This document shows, one piece after another, positions 1 to 10,615 of a stretch of DNA of 64,000 bases; the stretch's first letter is position 1; each line of letters begins with the position of its first letter. The DNA comes from Okapia johnstoni. Taxonomy: Eukaryota > Chordata > Mammalia > Artiodactyla > Giraffidae. Where the stretch lies: contig CM044309.1 in the NCBI GenBank assembly GCA_024291935.2, positions 101,147,628-101,211,627 of the forward strand, given 5' to 3'. A program made the translations under genes and the position numbers. The notes beneath the pieces were generated by a model. The model saw only the letters and a list, made by a program, of their open reading frames with translations. It was not told where the DNA came from and ran no database searches.

Positions 1-542
1 TATTTTTTTTTTTAAATAAAAACATAAAGTCCTTTAGTTTAATATCCACTGGGTTTTCCAAGAGTCAACACTCTTGGACCTCTTTTCTGGACTTTGCAGT
101 ATAAACATTCATTCCTCCCACCTCCTGCCATTAATTCACCTGGGAATTTTTATTGTTATAGGTTATCTGCTGGCTTTAATTGGCCTTGGAATTCCAAGCT
201 CTCACCCGGGTATCCTGGACTAGGGAATGAACCCAGACCAGCTCGCCTTGGTAATCTGGAGCAGGTAGACTGGCTGCATGGGGGGAAGAAATGGAGTGAC
301 TATTTCCTGTCTCCTCTGTGCTGGGACCATCCATTATTGTGTCTGCCAGCACAGGCCAGAGATACTGCAGCTACTAAGAGGACTGCAGGTGACTCCCAAT
401 GTAACCTCTTTTAACCAGCACAAAAGTGTGTTGTTGGCTCTTTCCTGGTTTGCCTGGCCTGACAGGGCCAAGGCACAGTTGGCATCTTTCTTGCTGAATC
501 TCTTTTAATTAGCTGTTTAATGACTATCATTCTTTTCCTTGT
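1..542. other. single-copy DNA, nothing recognised
   Basis: Opens with a T-rich run. No repeat, splice structure or conserved coding frame is recognised. Short open frames here have no recognisable product. Confidence 0.4.
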
Positions 543-716
543 TGGAATTCCCTAGTGGCTGAGTCGGTAAAGAATTCTCCTGCAATGCAGGAGACCACCT
601 GCAATGCGGGAGATCTGGGTTCGATCCCTGGGTCAGGAAGATGCCCTGGAGAAGGAAAGGGCCACCCACTCCAGTATGCTTGCCTGGAAAATCCCATGGA
701 CAGAAGAGCCTGGCGA
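543..716 (+). mobile_element. Bov-tA SINE, 3'-truncated, with 19-bp internal duplication
   Basis: The tRNA-related head (short match to the 'cctggtggctcag' type start and a 'ggttcgatccctgg' B-box-like segment) is followed by the BovB-derived body ('cactccagta', 'cttgcctgga', 'atcccatggacag'). The usual 'gacacgactgagcgac' end is missing. Within the head a 19-bp unit (579-597) is repeated imperfectly at 598-616. Confidence 0.88.
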
Positions 717-1009
717 GATGACTAAACCGCTGGAGGCCTTCAGGAACCTTGATTCCTGTGAGGCAGCACATACTGAGTCCAGCCTTGGTAGGCAAACCCT
801 GATAGGCTTCTGCACCCCCAGACTGGGTGGCTGTAAGTGCACATTGATTGCCGAGCACCCATTTGCCCCGTGTGGGTCTCTGAAATCCCAGATATGGAGA
901 TGGGATGGCAGTGTGGGGGCAGATGACGGTTGGGTGGCTGTGCCTGCTTTGTGACAAGTGTCCCCATTGTGTCTGCTTTGGAATGTGCCATCCTGGAGCT
1001 AATGACACC
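717..1009. other. single-copy DNA, nothing recognised
   Basis: Moderately GC-rich, no recognised repeat. Open frames that cross from the SINE into this stretch are fusions of unrelated sequence. Confidence 0.4.
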
Positions 1010-1640
1010 TCTCCATTAAATTGCAGTTTTTGCTCTCAGCAGCTTTCCCCTATTGTCCAGGCCACTTGACCTGTCAAGCAGAGAGGAGAGGGTGTGTGGG
1101 AAAGGAAAATTCCCTCCCTGCTCACAGGGAGAGAAAGGCTGCTTGCATTCTGAGGGGCCCTCCACTCTTCAGAGCTGGCTCGGCCTATCTCTAGACGTAA
1201 TCAGATGCAAATAAAACAAAGCCTTGGCGCTCTGGCTGTGCAGTGTTCTCTCCCTGCACCGTGAGTCACTGTGCCCATAGTAATGCTTGCCTTGTAAGCT
1301 GCTATCAAGAGAGTGCGTGTTTTCCTTTTTGAGAGATGACAGTTCCCAAGTGAAAGGACACTTCAGCTCTGATAAAACTTTCCTTCCATTGTCTGAGTTT
1401 TGTGTTTGTTTTCTGGCAAAGCCCACCGCTGCCTGAGCATTGTGTGCTGCGAAACATTTTCCATTTTTGTACAGCGAGGCCAGCCAGGGTCTTTGGGGGG
1501 TTCTTACTAGTATTGCCTGAAGCGAATACCACAGCTCAATAGCAATTTAATATTGTAATCAGGGAGCAAACTGTGCAGTTTGGGCACATTGTGATAATTA
1601 TTAACTACATCTATTAGTGCTATGGTTCTAGTAACTAATA
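1010..1640. promoter_or_regulatory. candidate conserved non-coding element
   Basis: About 630 bp free of recognisable repeats, with mixed composition and AT-rich homeobox-like words ('taattattaac' near 1597). A perfect octamer ATGCAAAT lies at 1205-1212. No open frame with exon-like flanks is evident. The call is an inference from texture only. It could equally be ordinary single-copy sequence. Confidence 0.2.
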
Positions 1641-2394
1641 TTTACAAAAGGTTCCCTGTGTAGGGGAGACCTTGCCCAGACACAAATGTCTGAGTTATTC
1701 CTAAGTGATTGTCATGGGCCCTTTGAGCCAATGTTCATGTTCACTGTTTAAAGATGAAGCATCAATCCTGAGAAATCAGACTTCAAAAGGCCTGTTTCAT
1801 GAATAACAAATTCTCAGGGCATAAGCCTATGCTGAGGTTTGGAACATTTTGTGAGTTTTGGGGAAAGTGTTCCTGGGGAAAAACATCCAAGATATAAGTT
1901 GAGAGAGAGAAGTGGAAGATAAAATTAAAAGGGAATATCATTTAATTGGTGTCACCAAGGAAAAGTCAAAAACATGTTCCCCTTTATGTGACAGTAAAGT
2001 AGCTTTGGAATATCAGTGAATCAGTGATGGATTACCTGGATGAGTTACCTGGGTGCAGTGGGTGTTGGTGAGTGGCTTTGAGGGTAGGATGCAGTTGCTT
2101 GCTACCATCTCTACCCTTTGGCCCAGAGATTCAACAAAGTCAGTTACCCAGGATCAATGAAGCTGATAAAGGCAGGAGCCTTCTTTAAGCCTTGTAATTC
2201 TGCCATTGTTCAGATAATGTTCCCAGACAACATGAGTGTCTTATAGCTGTCATTTATAAAATAGCATATGTTTTTTCCCTGAATCTTCTTCAAGATGTAT
2301 TTGATGAATGTAGTTCATTGCTAAATAGTATTCTGGGTAAAAAAACTGGAAGAACTTTATGAACTCCAGAGAACTGTCCATTCACAAATTTGTT
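1641..2394. other. single-copy DNA, nothing recognised
   Basis: No repeat or coding signature recognised. Confidence 0.35.
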
Positions 2395-2640
2395 CATGTT
2401 TTTCATTATTCTTTTATTGTGCTCCTGCTATGGTATTGTTCTAGGGACTGAAGATATACAGCATTAAAAAGGCAGATAACCCCCTGCTCCCAGGAAGCAG
2501 GGAAGAGACCCCAAATTTGTAAATGAATGAATAAATAAATACAAAATAATTACAGAGTGATAACTACTATAGAGGAATAAAGCAGCATTGGAGAGAAACT
2601 ACAGGCTGGTCATGGAGGTCCTCTCTGAACAGATGATATT
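2395..2640 (+). repeat. ancient LINE-derived repeat fragment (L1M/L1ME 3'-end type)
   Basis: Follows the old mammalian consensus 'attcattcaacaaatatttattgag...ctgttctaggtgctggggatacagca...gaacaaaacagac' in diverged form ('attgttctagggactgaagatatacagcatt'), then the 'taaataa...agagtgataa' segment and the 'tggtcatggaggtcctctctgaacaga' segment. The same family recurs near 3668, 16315, 33180, 46850 and 49895. I am sure it is one family and less sure of its name. Confidence 0.55.
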
Positions 2641-2764
2641 TAGCCAGAAGTCTGAAATGAGAAAAACAAAAACAGAACAAAAACAGCCATGTCCCTTATT
2701 AGAAAATGCTTCTTGAAAATCATTGATTTGTTTTTCTATAGCGTTGGGTTTTTAATCCGTCATC

Positions 2765-2945
2765 TGTGAAATTCTTGAGCAATGTTTCTCAAAGTGTGTT
2801 ATAAGGATCATTTGTATCACAGTAACTCTGGGTATTTGATTACAATGCAAGTTCCTGGGCTCCATTCTAGAGCTACTTAGAATTTCTGGGGCAAGACGGT
2901 CTTGGAATCTGTATTTTAGAGCACTGCAGTGAGAGTGATGGGCCT
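2765..2945 (+). repeat. MER5A-like hAT-Charlie non-autonomous DNA transposon
   Basis: Shows the diverged MER5A order: 'tttctcaaagtgtg', 'tgcaagttcctgggctcc', 'agaatttctgggg', 'aatctgtattttagag', then the 'gtgatg' region. Ancient non-autonomous element with no coding capacity. Confidence 0.7.
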
Positions 2946-3667
2946 CTCCGGCTGCACACAAAACGTGCTGAATGTCAGGTCTCAGAGACTCTTCCTTCCT
3001 CTCCTACAGAAAGGTTAAGGAGCAGAAAAGAAATTCAGCCTTTCCCATGTCTCATCTCATCTACAGAGAGAAGGGATTTACACATGGGTTGGGGACAACA
3101 TAGAGTCTCCAGGAACACATAGTAATTGCTCTGGTAGGGATGCCACTTTTATGGGAGGGGGGAAGCTGTTAACAATCCTCTCTTCGGTGTCCTGTAGGCC
3201 TGGATCAGGAGGATCCAGGAACATCAGTGTGAAGGCTGTGTGGAGGTAAGAAGTACCAGGTTAAGGGCCAGTCTTACGCCTGGACCTTAGAAAGAAGTAC
3301 ACTCTCTTCCCTTCCTTGTGGTTGGTTGATAAGACAGGATGCCTTCTACTGAGGAAGTAGCTTCTATTTCCCTGACAAGGCCAAACAAGACCAAGTAGGG
3401 TCCGGAAGTGAAAATGCACAGAGTAGATGACTAAGGTTGGCCTTAGTCTTGACTAGAGCTGAAAAATACAGGGAAGATGTCTTGATTTCCCCTTCTAAAC
3501 TCTTTGAGCCATTGGTTGTCAGTCACAGCAGTTTCCTGCTTCATAATCCATCTAAATGGATGCCCCAGACATCTATTGCCATAAGTCATTATTAACATAA
3601 AACTAGTTGCCACCTTTGGGTCTTAAGGGAAAAAACAACAGGGTTCTTTGAAGGTTAGTCATAAGCC
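2946..3667. other. single-copy DNA, nothing recognised
   Basis: No repeat or coding signature recognised. Confidence 0.35.
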
Positions 3668-4235
3668 AGCTGCGGTCTTCATCCATTCATTCAACAAATA
3701 TTTATTGGGATTTAGACATGGGTTCAATCCCTGGAGAAGGAAATCTCTTTGTCACCCACTCCAGCATCCTTGCCTAAAATCCCATGGACAGAGGAACCTG
3801 GTAGGCTATATAGTTCATGGGGTCGCAAAGAGTCAGACACAACTTGGCGACTAAACGACGACAGCTATTATACTAGGTGCTGGGGACGTATTAATAGCAG
3901 TGTATAAAATAAGCAAAATGCCTGCTTTCTTGCAGTTTGTGTTCTAGTAGGGTGAGGTAGACAATAAACAAATAAAGAAGTAAATGTACGCTAAAGTTAG
4001 GGAATAGTAAGGGCTATGAAGAAAAATAAAGAACAGGAGGTGGGATGAAGGGTATCAGATTATTTCTTTAGAGACAATTTCCCCATGGAAGTGACATTCA
4101 AGTAGAGACCTGAATGAAATGAGGCAGTGAGTCCTGTGGATATCCCCATGGCCAAAGACCAGAAAGAGATTTCTAGTCGAAATGCTAACCGTTAATAAAA
4201 GTATGAAATTGCCGAGAAAAACATCTGGGCTGTAC
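3668..4235 (+). repeat. ancient LINE-derived repeat (same family as 2395-2640), split by a SINE
   Basis: The left part (3668-3714, 'attcattcaacaaatatttattgg') and the right part (from 3866, 'ctaggtgctggggacg', 'gacaataaacaaataaa', 'gtgacattcaagtagagacctgaa') form one continuous consensus interrupted by the SINE at 3715-3865. The SINE is therefore the younger insertion. Confidence 0.65.
3715..3865 (+). mobile_element. Bov-tA SINE, 5'-truncated
   Basis: Begins inside the tRNA-related head ('gggttcaatccctgg') and runs through the body to 'gtcgcaaagagtcagacaca...cgactaa'. Part of the central 'cctggagaat' segment is deleted. It lies inside the older repeat listed above. Confidence 0.85.
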
Positions 4236-4404
4236 ATTTCTTAGAACCAAGCATCAAAGAGGTCAGTGTACTGAGGAGACAGAGCTTCATGATGATGATC
4301 ACTGTATCTTCAGGTACAAGCAGTCATGTGAGCAGTGAGATAAGCTTCTAGACTCAAGGTGCTTTGTAATTAATTGAATGTGAACAAGCCACAAGCCATC
4401 TTTA

Positions 4405-4625
4405 ATTATGTATTTAAGTATTTTCTATGTGCCTGGCATTGTTCTTAGTGACTCAGATGTGTTTATTTAATTATCACAATACTTTGAGGTGGATTATTAT
4501 CAACTCCACTTTATATATAAGGAAAGTGTAGCATAGAGAGGTTAAGTAACTTGGTCAACATTACATACCAGTAAATGGCAGAGGGGTCTGAACCCAGGTA
4601 ATCTGAATTCAGGACTCTGTGTTAC
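4405..4625 (+). repeat. MIR SINE fragment
   Basis: Shows diverged MIR landmarks in order: 'tatgtgcctggcattgttctta', 'ttaattatcacaatactttgaggt', 'agagaggttaagtaacttgg', 'gaacccagg'. This is an ancient tRNA-derived mammalian SINE. Confidence 0.8.
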
Positions 4626-5649
4626 CTTGCCTCTCGGTTTTACTGTGTAATATGAAAACATAATGGAGTTTTAGGCTTTATGTTTTTATCTTTGCATTTC
4701 GTGATTTATGGCTCATACCCTGGTTTGTTGGAGGTAGCTGCTTAACCTTGAGAAGATTTAGGTTATGATGGCAGAAGACAGACTTAATATTCAGCCTACT
4801 TAACTTTCAATATAGACTCTTGAAATTCAAAAAAGGAGGGGAGTTGAGGATGAATTTTACACCATCACAGTAGATTGGAAAAAGAATACAGGAAAAACCA
4901 GATCACATGGAGGAATTGTGCAGAGGTGGTGTGGGAGTGTGGGAAGGCTGGGAAGGGAAGGCTGGAAATGGGGAGAGGTCCATGGCGAGGTTATTGAGAA
5001 GCTTTGAGTGCCATCAGCAGCATTACCAGCGAAGCCCATAGGAGCAGAGCCAATCCTGCAGAATGTTCCTTGCACGATAGAGGGCATAACCAATGGCCTG
5101 AGTAGGGGAACTGGAAAGAACTGGGCTTGCTCTTGTGGTACTGTCACGTGAGAGTCATCCACTGCTGGCTGCCTGCATGTTGCCTATGCATTGTTCAGTA
5201 GAATGAGGTGTACCTGTGCCCAGAGAACTTATTAAATTGTACTTGAATGGCTTATGGGGACCATCTCCCGGTCCTGTACTCTGAGTGATCTAGAGGCAAT
5301 GGTGATGCAGCAGAGAAGTGCAAGTACTGATTGATATTTGATGAAGGATGGGCAGTTATTGTGAGTGAGTACTGGTATGGTGGAAAGTAGTATATTGCAA
5401 ATATGTCAGCCAGTATCATCTGTGAGAGATGAAGGATCGATTCTCTGCCATGACATCACGTGGCAGAAAGAAGAAATTGCAGGTATTTATGTTTTGGGGA
5501 TATGGAAAACTTAGAGGAAAGGCTGGAATTCCAAGAGTTACTTAATTTCTGCCATCATGGAAAGTAGATTCTCAATAAATACAGAAAAGATCTCATTTCA
5601 TTGTTTGGTTTGTTTATTGTCTTATTCTCACTGGACCAGCCCTGTTAAT
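4626..5649. other. single-copy DNA with a purine-rich stretch
   Basis: 4922-4978 is strongly purine-rich (G/A tracts such as 'gggaaggctgggaaggg'). No repeat or coding signature otherwise recognised. The open frame antisense to this stretch (4857-5162) is proline/serine-rich because of that composition. Confidence 0.35.
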
Positions 5650-5700
5650 CGTAGGGCCTAGGACCTAGTAGGCATTAAATAATACTTGTTGAATGATTGA
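5650..5700 (+). repeat. L2 or MIR 3' tail
   Basis: Short match to the 'gcctggcacatagtaggcgctcaataaatatttgttgaatga' type tail in diverged form ('cctagtaggcattaaataat', 'cttgttgaatgattga'). Confidence 0.5.
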
Positions 5701-6094
5701 AGGCTGAGCTGTATGTTAGTGAATGAAGATACTCTGAAGTACTTTTAAAATGTAAAGGTTTCTTCGCTAGATGTTGCTTGTTTGTTATAAATACTGTTTC
5801 TTTTTGGAGAATTATTAATTGCACAAAAATCAATGGCATATCTGAAAATGGACGGTAGTACTTTTACTTTTCAGTTAGAAGATGTAGTACAGAATAATTC
5901 ATTTATATGATCAAAAAACTATAAAATATCTTAAAATTCATATGAAAAACATTCATGACACCTTTTGCAGAAGTCTGACAACCCAAACCATTGAAGGGCA
6001 TAAATGAAGACTGAATCAGATGAAATACAAACTTAATATGATCTAGAAGACTGGCAAAAAAAAACCCAACACAACAAAAGAACTATCTTAACAA

Positions 6095-6425
6095 TACCAT
6101 GTGTTGATAAAGAGATGGTGAAATAGGATTTTGCTTATATGACTTGTGGGAAAGAAAAGTGTACAAATACTTTGGAGAGCAACTGGCATTATTGGGATAG
6201 TGCTAAATTAGAAATAAGCTAAATGTTCATACATGAAAAGGGAAATAGGTAAATAAACTCTGGCTGTGTTTATACAATGGATTAAAATCACACAGCAAGT
6301 AAAGATGAATAAGCCAGATCTATATGTATCACATTGATTATATCTCAAAATATCACGTTAAGTGAAAAAAATCAAGTTATATAGAAATGCATGTAACCCA
6401 GCACCATTTACGTGAACTAAAACAC
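6095..6425 (+). repeat. L1M-type LINE 3' fragment
   Basis: Shows the landmarks of an old L1 ORF2 end/3' region: 'tactttggagagcaactggca', 'aaatgttcata', 'acaatggattaaaatcacacag', 'tcaaaatatcacgttaagtga'. Short and non-coding now. AT-rich DNA at 5701-6094 may be an extension too diverged to call. Confidence 0.6.
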
Positions 6426-6457
6426 TCAACATAATGCAATACCTTCTTTATGCTCAG

Positions 6458-6676
6458 AAGGGCTTCCTTGGTGGCTCAGATGGTAAAGAATCTGCCTGTA
6501 ATGCAGGAGGGCCGGGTTCGATCGCTGGGTCAGGAAGATCCCCTGAAGAAGGGAATGGCTACCCACTCCAGTATTATTGTCTGGACAACTCCATGGACAG
6601 AGGAGCCTGGCTGGCTACAGTCCACGGGGTCACAAAGGGTCAGATATAACTGAGCGACTAACACTTTTTTTTTTTT
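6458..6676 (+). mobile_element. Bov-tA SINE
   Basis: Full head-to-tail order: 'ggcttccttggtggctcag', 'aaagaatctgcctg', 'gggttcgat', 'cccactccagta', 'atggacagaggagcctgg', 'gagcgactaacac', then a T-rich tract. It sits about 20 bp before a second copy in the same orientation. Confidence 0.93.
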
Positions 6677-6696
6677 AAATTAGTAAATAGTTAAAG

Positions 6697-6896
6697 GCCT
6701 TCCCTGGTGGCTCAGACAGTAGAGAATCTGCCTGCAGTGTGGGAGACTGGGGTTCAGTCCCTGGGTGGGGAAGATCCCCTGCAGTAGGAAATGGCTACCC
6801 ACTCTAGTATTCTTGCCTGGAGGATTCCATGGACAGAGGAGCCTGGTGGGCTACAATCTGTGGGATCACAAAGAGTCAGACATGACTGAGCGATTA
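6697..6896 (+). mobile_element. Bov-tA SINE
   Basis: Second full-length copy, tandem with 6458-6676 but separately diverged, ending 'cagacatgactgagcgatta'. Confidence 0.93.
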
Positions 6897-8041
6897 TATA
6901 CATACACATAAGATAGTTATAGTATGAATAGACACACTGCTTTTCCCTATCATGGGAGAGATGGAAATGAGCAGAGGGACATGGCCTATTAGGTGTGTTT
7001 CTTGTGAATATCAAGAAATGTGAACGTTTAAAAATATTGGGTGACACATGCAGGTATTTGTCATATTTTCTTTCTATTAAATAACTTTACAGAACTTTTA
7101 AAAATGAAAAGTCATACATACACAGATACTAAACCCATTGTAATTCTTTATAACAAAAAAATTGGTCATGTCAGTTTTCTTTTTTTTTTTGCACATGATA
7201 AACTAAGGATCCTTTGGCAAGATCTCCTCCAAATGAAATGACAATTTACATAGATATATAAAACGAGGTTAAAATAAAAAATATGTACTGAGGAAAGATC
7301 ATAGAAAGTAAGAAAAGATATTCTTTAAATATTTATTAGTCCCAAAAGAGAACATTACTTTGTAATCAACAGAGAAATATCCCCTGTATGATCTCAAAGG
7401 GCTAAACTGAGGTCAACCTGAGAAGACTGCAAGAAGAGAGATTTTGCATCAATATTAAAAAAAAAAAATCCTAATAGCTTGTGGTTTAACTGTACAAGAA
7501 TGTGTCTCTTATTTATATCATAGTCCAGCACTGGTTAGTAACTCTCCTGGCAGCACTCCTGGGTGGTTATTCAGGTGTCCGGTCTTCTTTCCTCTGGTGA
7601 TGCTGCCTTATCAATATGCCATGACCATAGATGTCAGTAAACGGGGCAGAAAGCAGGAGGGGTTGTGGAGAGAGTTTTTGTTCCAGGCCAGAAAATGATG
7701 GGCATCATTCCTTCCATCAATAGATTCACCCATTCCCAATCCCATGGCTTTAATTTCACTGCAAGGGGGCCGGGGAATGCAGTCTTCCAGTATGAGAAGA
7801 AGAGGAACAGAAAACGGGACATGAACATCTGGTATTGTCTCTGTCAGAGACACTACAGCAGAAGAAAGAGTGAAAAGGTAGCGCTGTTTACTTTATTTTA
7901 CTTTGCAGTGTCCCCTTGACTCCCCTCCTCCAGGGGGAAAGATAACAACAGCTGTAAATTGCCGCCTGGAATAAGTCCCAGTTGTAATAGGAGGATAGAA
8001 GGCCAAGGGGACGACATAGTTAGAAAAGTTTAAAAAACCTA
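6897..8041. other. AT-rich single-copy DNA
   Basis: Contains a short T-run (about 7181-7190) and an A-run (about 7458-7468). No repeat or coding signature recognised. The 84-codon frame at 7665-7919 has no recognisable product. Confidence 0.35.
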
Positions 8042-9240
8042 ATATGTTTGAGTCAGCGGGACCTGATGGCTTGCCCTGTAGGATACTGAATGGATTTTCA
8101 ACTTTCATCTTGGGACTATTAGCCAGTGTTTCTCCCAAATCACAGAGGATTGGAAAAGCCCCTAAGGACAGCAAAAGGGTAAATGTCCAAGAGGAAGACA
8201 AGATGACACTAGAAATTTCAGACATGTGAGCTTAACATCAATACCTGGGAAGATCTTGGAATAAATCATCAAATAATCAATTGGATGGTGCCTGAAAGAA
8301 CATAAAATACTAAGTAGCAATCGGTAAAGCTTTGTAAAGAGCAAGTATTGCCTGGCAATTTAACTTCCTCCCATGATTATGAGAGGCTACATACACCAGA
8401 GGAATCAATAGATGGGATCTATCTTAATTTTAGTAAGGATTTTGATTTTTTTAAAGTAGGTATTGTCTTTGACACGTTAGAAGAGTGTGCTTCCATCTAT
8501 ACTTCTGCCTGAGGCTGGAAGGCTTTATCCCAAGAGGAGTTATCAATGACTTGGTATCAATCTAGGGGGACATATTGAATACTGTCCCAGAAGTATTGGG
8601 GCCAGGATCTATCCTACTCAATAACCATATTGATGGCTTGGATGAAGGAATTAAGACTATGCTCATTAAATTTTCAGCTGGCACTAAATTAGGTGGGGTT
8701 GTTATTGCTCTGCAAGACAGAAATAAAATTCAAAATGGCCTTGACTCATTGAGAAAATGGCTCTACAAAAGTGGGATAAATTTCAACAGGGACAGTGTAA
8801 AGTGGCACAGGTGCCCCCACAGCCCTAGAACAGTGTCTTGGGCATACTTGGCGCTCATCAAATGTCTTCACTACCTTCCTTGTGGGGTTGTTGTGAGGAT
8901 CAAAGTGTGATAATGATGTGGAAGTGCTCTGTAAATCTCAAAGTGCCTTACAAATGAGAAAGGTCTGCACCAATGCGAGCAAAGTTATTATTAAAGGCAA
9001 GGAAATATGTCCTGTGAGGCATTGTGAGGGGAACTGAAGCTGTTTAAGCAAGAGAAGAATCAGTGATGATTTCATGAGTGTAACCATTTTAGGACGGTAT
9101 TGACAGGAGAGATGGTCATTTCGTCTCTATTCTATTTGTGTCAAGGAGAAAGGGGGTTGAATGATACCAGAGGGATTTCAGTTAAATGCGAGGAAGAACT
9201 TATTATCTAGGTTGGGTCCACCCAGGGGAGATGCCTACCT
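8042..9240 (+). repeat. ancient CR1/L3 LINE fossil (RT and 3' part), split by a MIR
   Basis: Nucleotide order follows the mammalian L3 (CR1 clade) consensus: 'tttgagtcagcgggacctgatggc' type start, 'catcaatacctgggaagatc', then the reverse-transcriptase core ('ttggatgaaggaattaag', 'cattaaattttcagctggca' corresponding to the F-A-D-D-T region). After a MIR at 8815-8960 come the 3' landmarks 'gtgaggggaactgaag', 'agagatggtcat', 'aaatgcgaggaagaactt'. Stops and frameshifts throughout. The 111-codon frame at 8575-8910 is a relic of this RT. Confidence 0.72.
8815..8960 (-). repeat. MIR SINE fragment, antisense, inside L3
   Basis: Matches the antisense MIR core 'gggttgttgtgaggatcaaa' followed by 'gtgctctgtaaatctcaaag'. 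It separates two parts of one L3 consensus, so it inserted after the L3. Confidence 0.6.
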
Positions 9241-9334
9241 TCTCCTGCCTCACAGATGTTCCATTTGTCCAATGTTGACTTTTCTAGTTCACTGTGACTA
9301 AGAGTAGGGTCTCTGCAGATCCCTGTTGTAACCC

Positions 9335-9400
9335 TGATGTCTGGGACAGGACTTGAAATATAGCACATGCACAATAAATGTTTGTTGAATGAGTGAATGT
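9335..9400 (+). repeat. L2 3' tail
   Basis: 'aaatatagcacatgcacaat' followed by 'aaatgtttgttgaatgagtg' is the typical L2-end pattern in diverged form. Confidence 0.5.
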
Positions 9401-10440
9401 CAAGGGCATAAAATATTGGCTCAGATCTTAGGAAGTCTTCATTCTCAGAGAATCTACAAAATGGGGGTGATTTATTCAAAGAGACCAAAGGATCTATCCA
9501 GTGTTGATTTCATGATTCTATGTAAGTAAAAAAGAAGTGAAAATATTTACAATACATTCTCATCCCAGTCTTAGCTTTGATTCTGTAACTGCTGATGGAA
9601 GGGATTATTGGCAAGAGGGGAAGGAAGCAAAACAATGTGGATTTCATCCCATCCTTACCTCTTCCCTATGAAGAACCTTTATGAATAGAACACTTATGAA
9701 GATAAGAGGAAGAGGAGAGGGTCTATTTTCTGTGTCTCAGCTGTTTGTTGGCATATTTACATTTCTAAAACCTCTGAACCAGGCCACAAAAGCCACAATC
9801 AGTGGCTTGATACTGAGACATTCCCATCCCAAATCTGCCCTAAGGCTTGAAGGGGGCAGGATGGGCTGAGGAGGTCCCTGTCCCCATGGCTTGGGTATTC
9901 TTGAAAGTCCCATTTGGGATTCTAGACCCATTTTCTTCCACTGAAGCCTATTTTTGATGGATTATTGTAGAATTAATATATATATATATTTAAATGACAT
10001 GCATTATCTAATTTTAAAGGTAAGCCATAAATTTTACACATGAGTATTCTAGAGGGATGCTCAGAAGAGGTTACTCTTTGGTGGAGTTAACCTGAATGTC
10101 TTTCTCGCAGCATCGAATGTTACCATCAGTGACTTGGAGCTGGGAGTGTCCACTCTCCTTCTCAGTTGCTAAGTGAGATAAACTGAGCATGTATTGGGCC
10201 ATGTAACTGAAGGCAGCAGTGCTTAATCAGGGACTCAGGCATTGGCCCCTGATGGGTCAATGAACCACTGTGGCCAAAATATATTTCCCTGTGTATATGA
10301 ATATGTGCTTTTTCCTGAGGAGAGGTCCCTTGGTTTGGAAAGACTATCCTGGGGTTTTAGGAAAAAAATCTAGTGGTGAGAAGGTTGGGTTGGTCCTACA
10401 AAAATGGAAGGGATGGCAGAGAAAGTTCTTTGGTACAACT
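9401..10440. other. single-copy DNA
   Basis: Contains a short AT dinucleotide run (about 9977-9990). No repeat or coding signature recognised. Confidence 0.35.
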
Positions 10441-10615
10441 ATGTGGGAGACCTGGGTTTGATCCCCGGGTTGGGAAGATACCCTGGAGAAAGGAATGGCT
10501 ACTCATGCCAGTATTCTTGCCTGGGCAACCTCAAGGTCAGAGGAGCCTGGTGGGTTACAGTCTATGGGGATGCAAAGAGTTGGACACGACTGAGCGACTA
10601 AGCATGCATGCATGT
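10441..10615 (+). mobile_element. Bov-tA SINE, 5'-truncated
   Basis: Starts at 'gtgggagacctgggtttgat' and runs to 'ggacacgactgagcgactaa', followed by a short 'gcatgcatgcatg' tract. Confidence 0.88.

Noticed and set aside
8575..8910. 111-codon open frame as a gene
   Set aside because: It coincides with the RT core of the CR1/L3 fossil and then runs into an antisense MIR.
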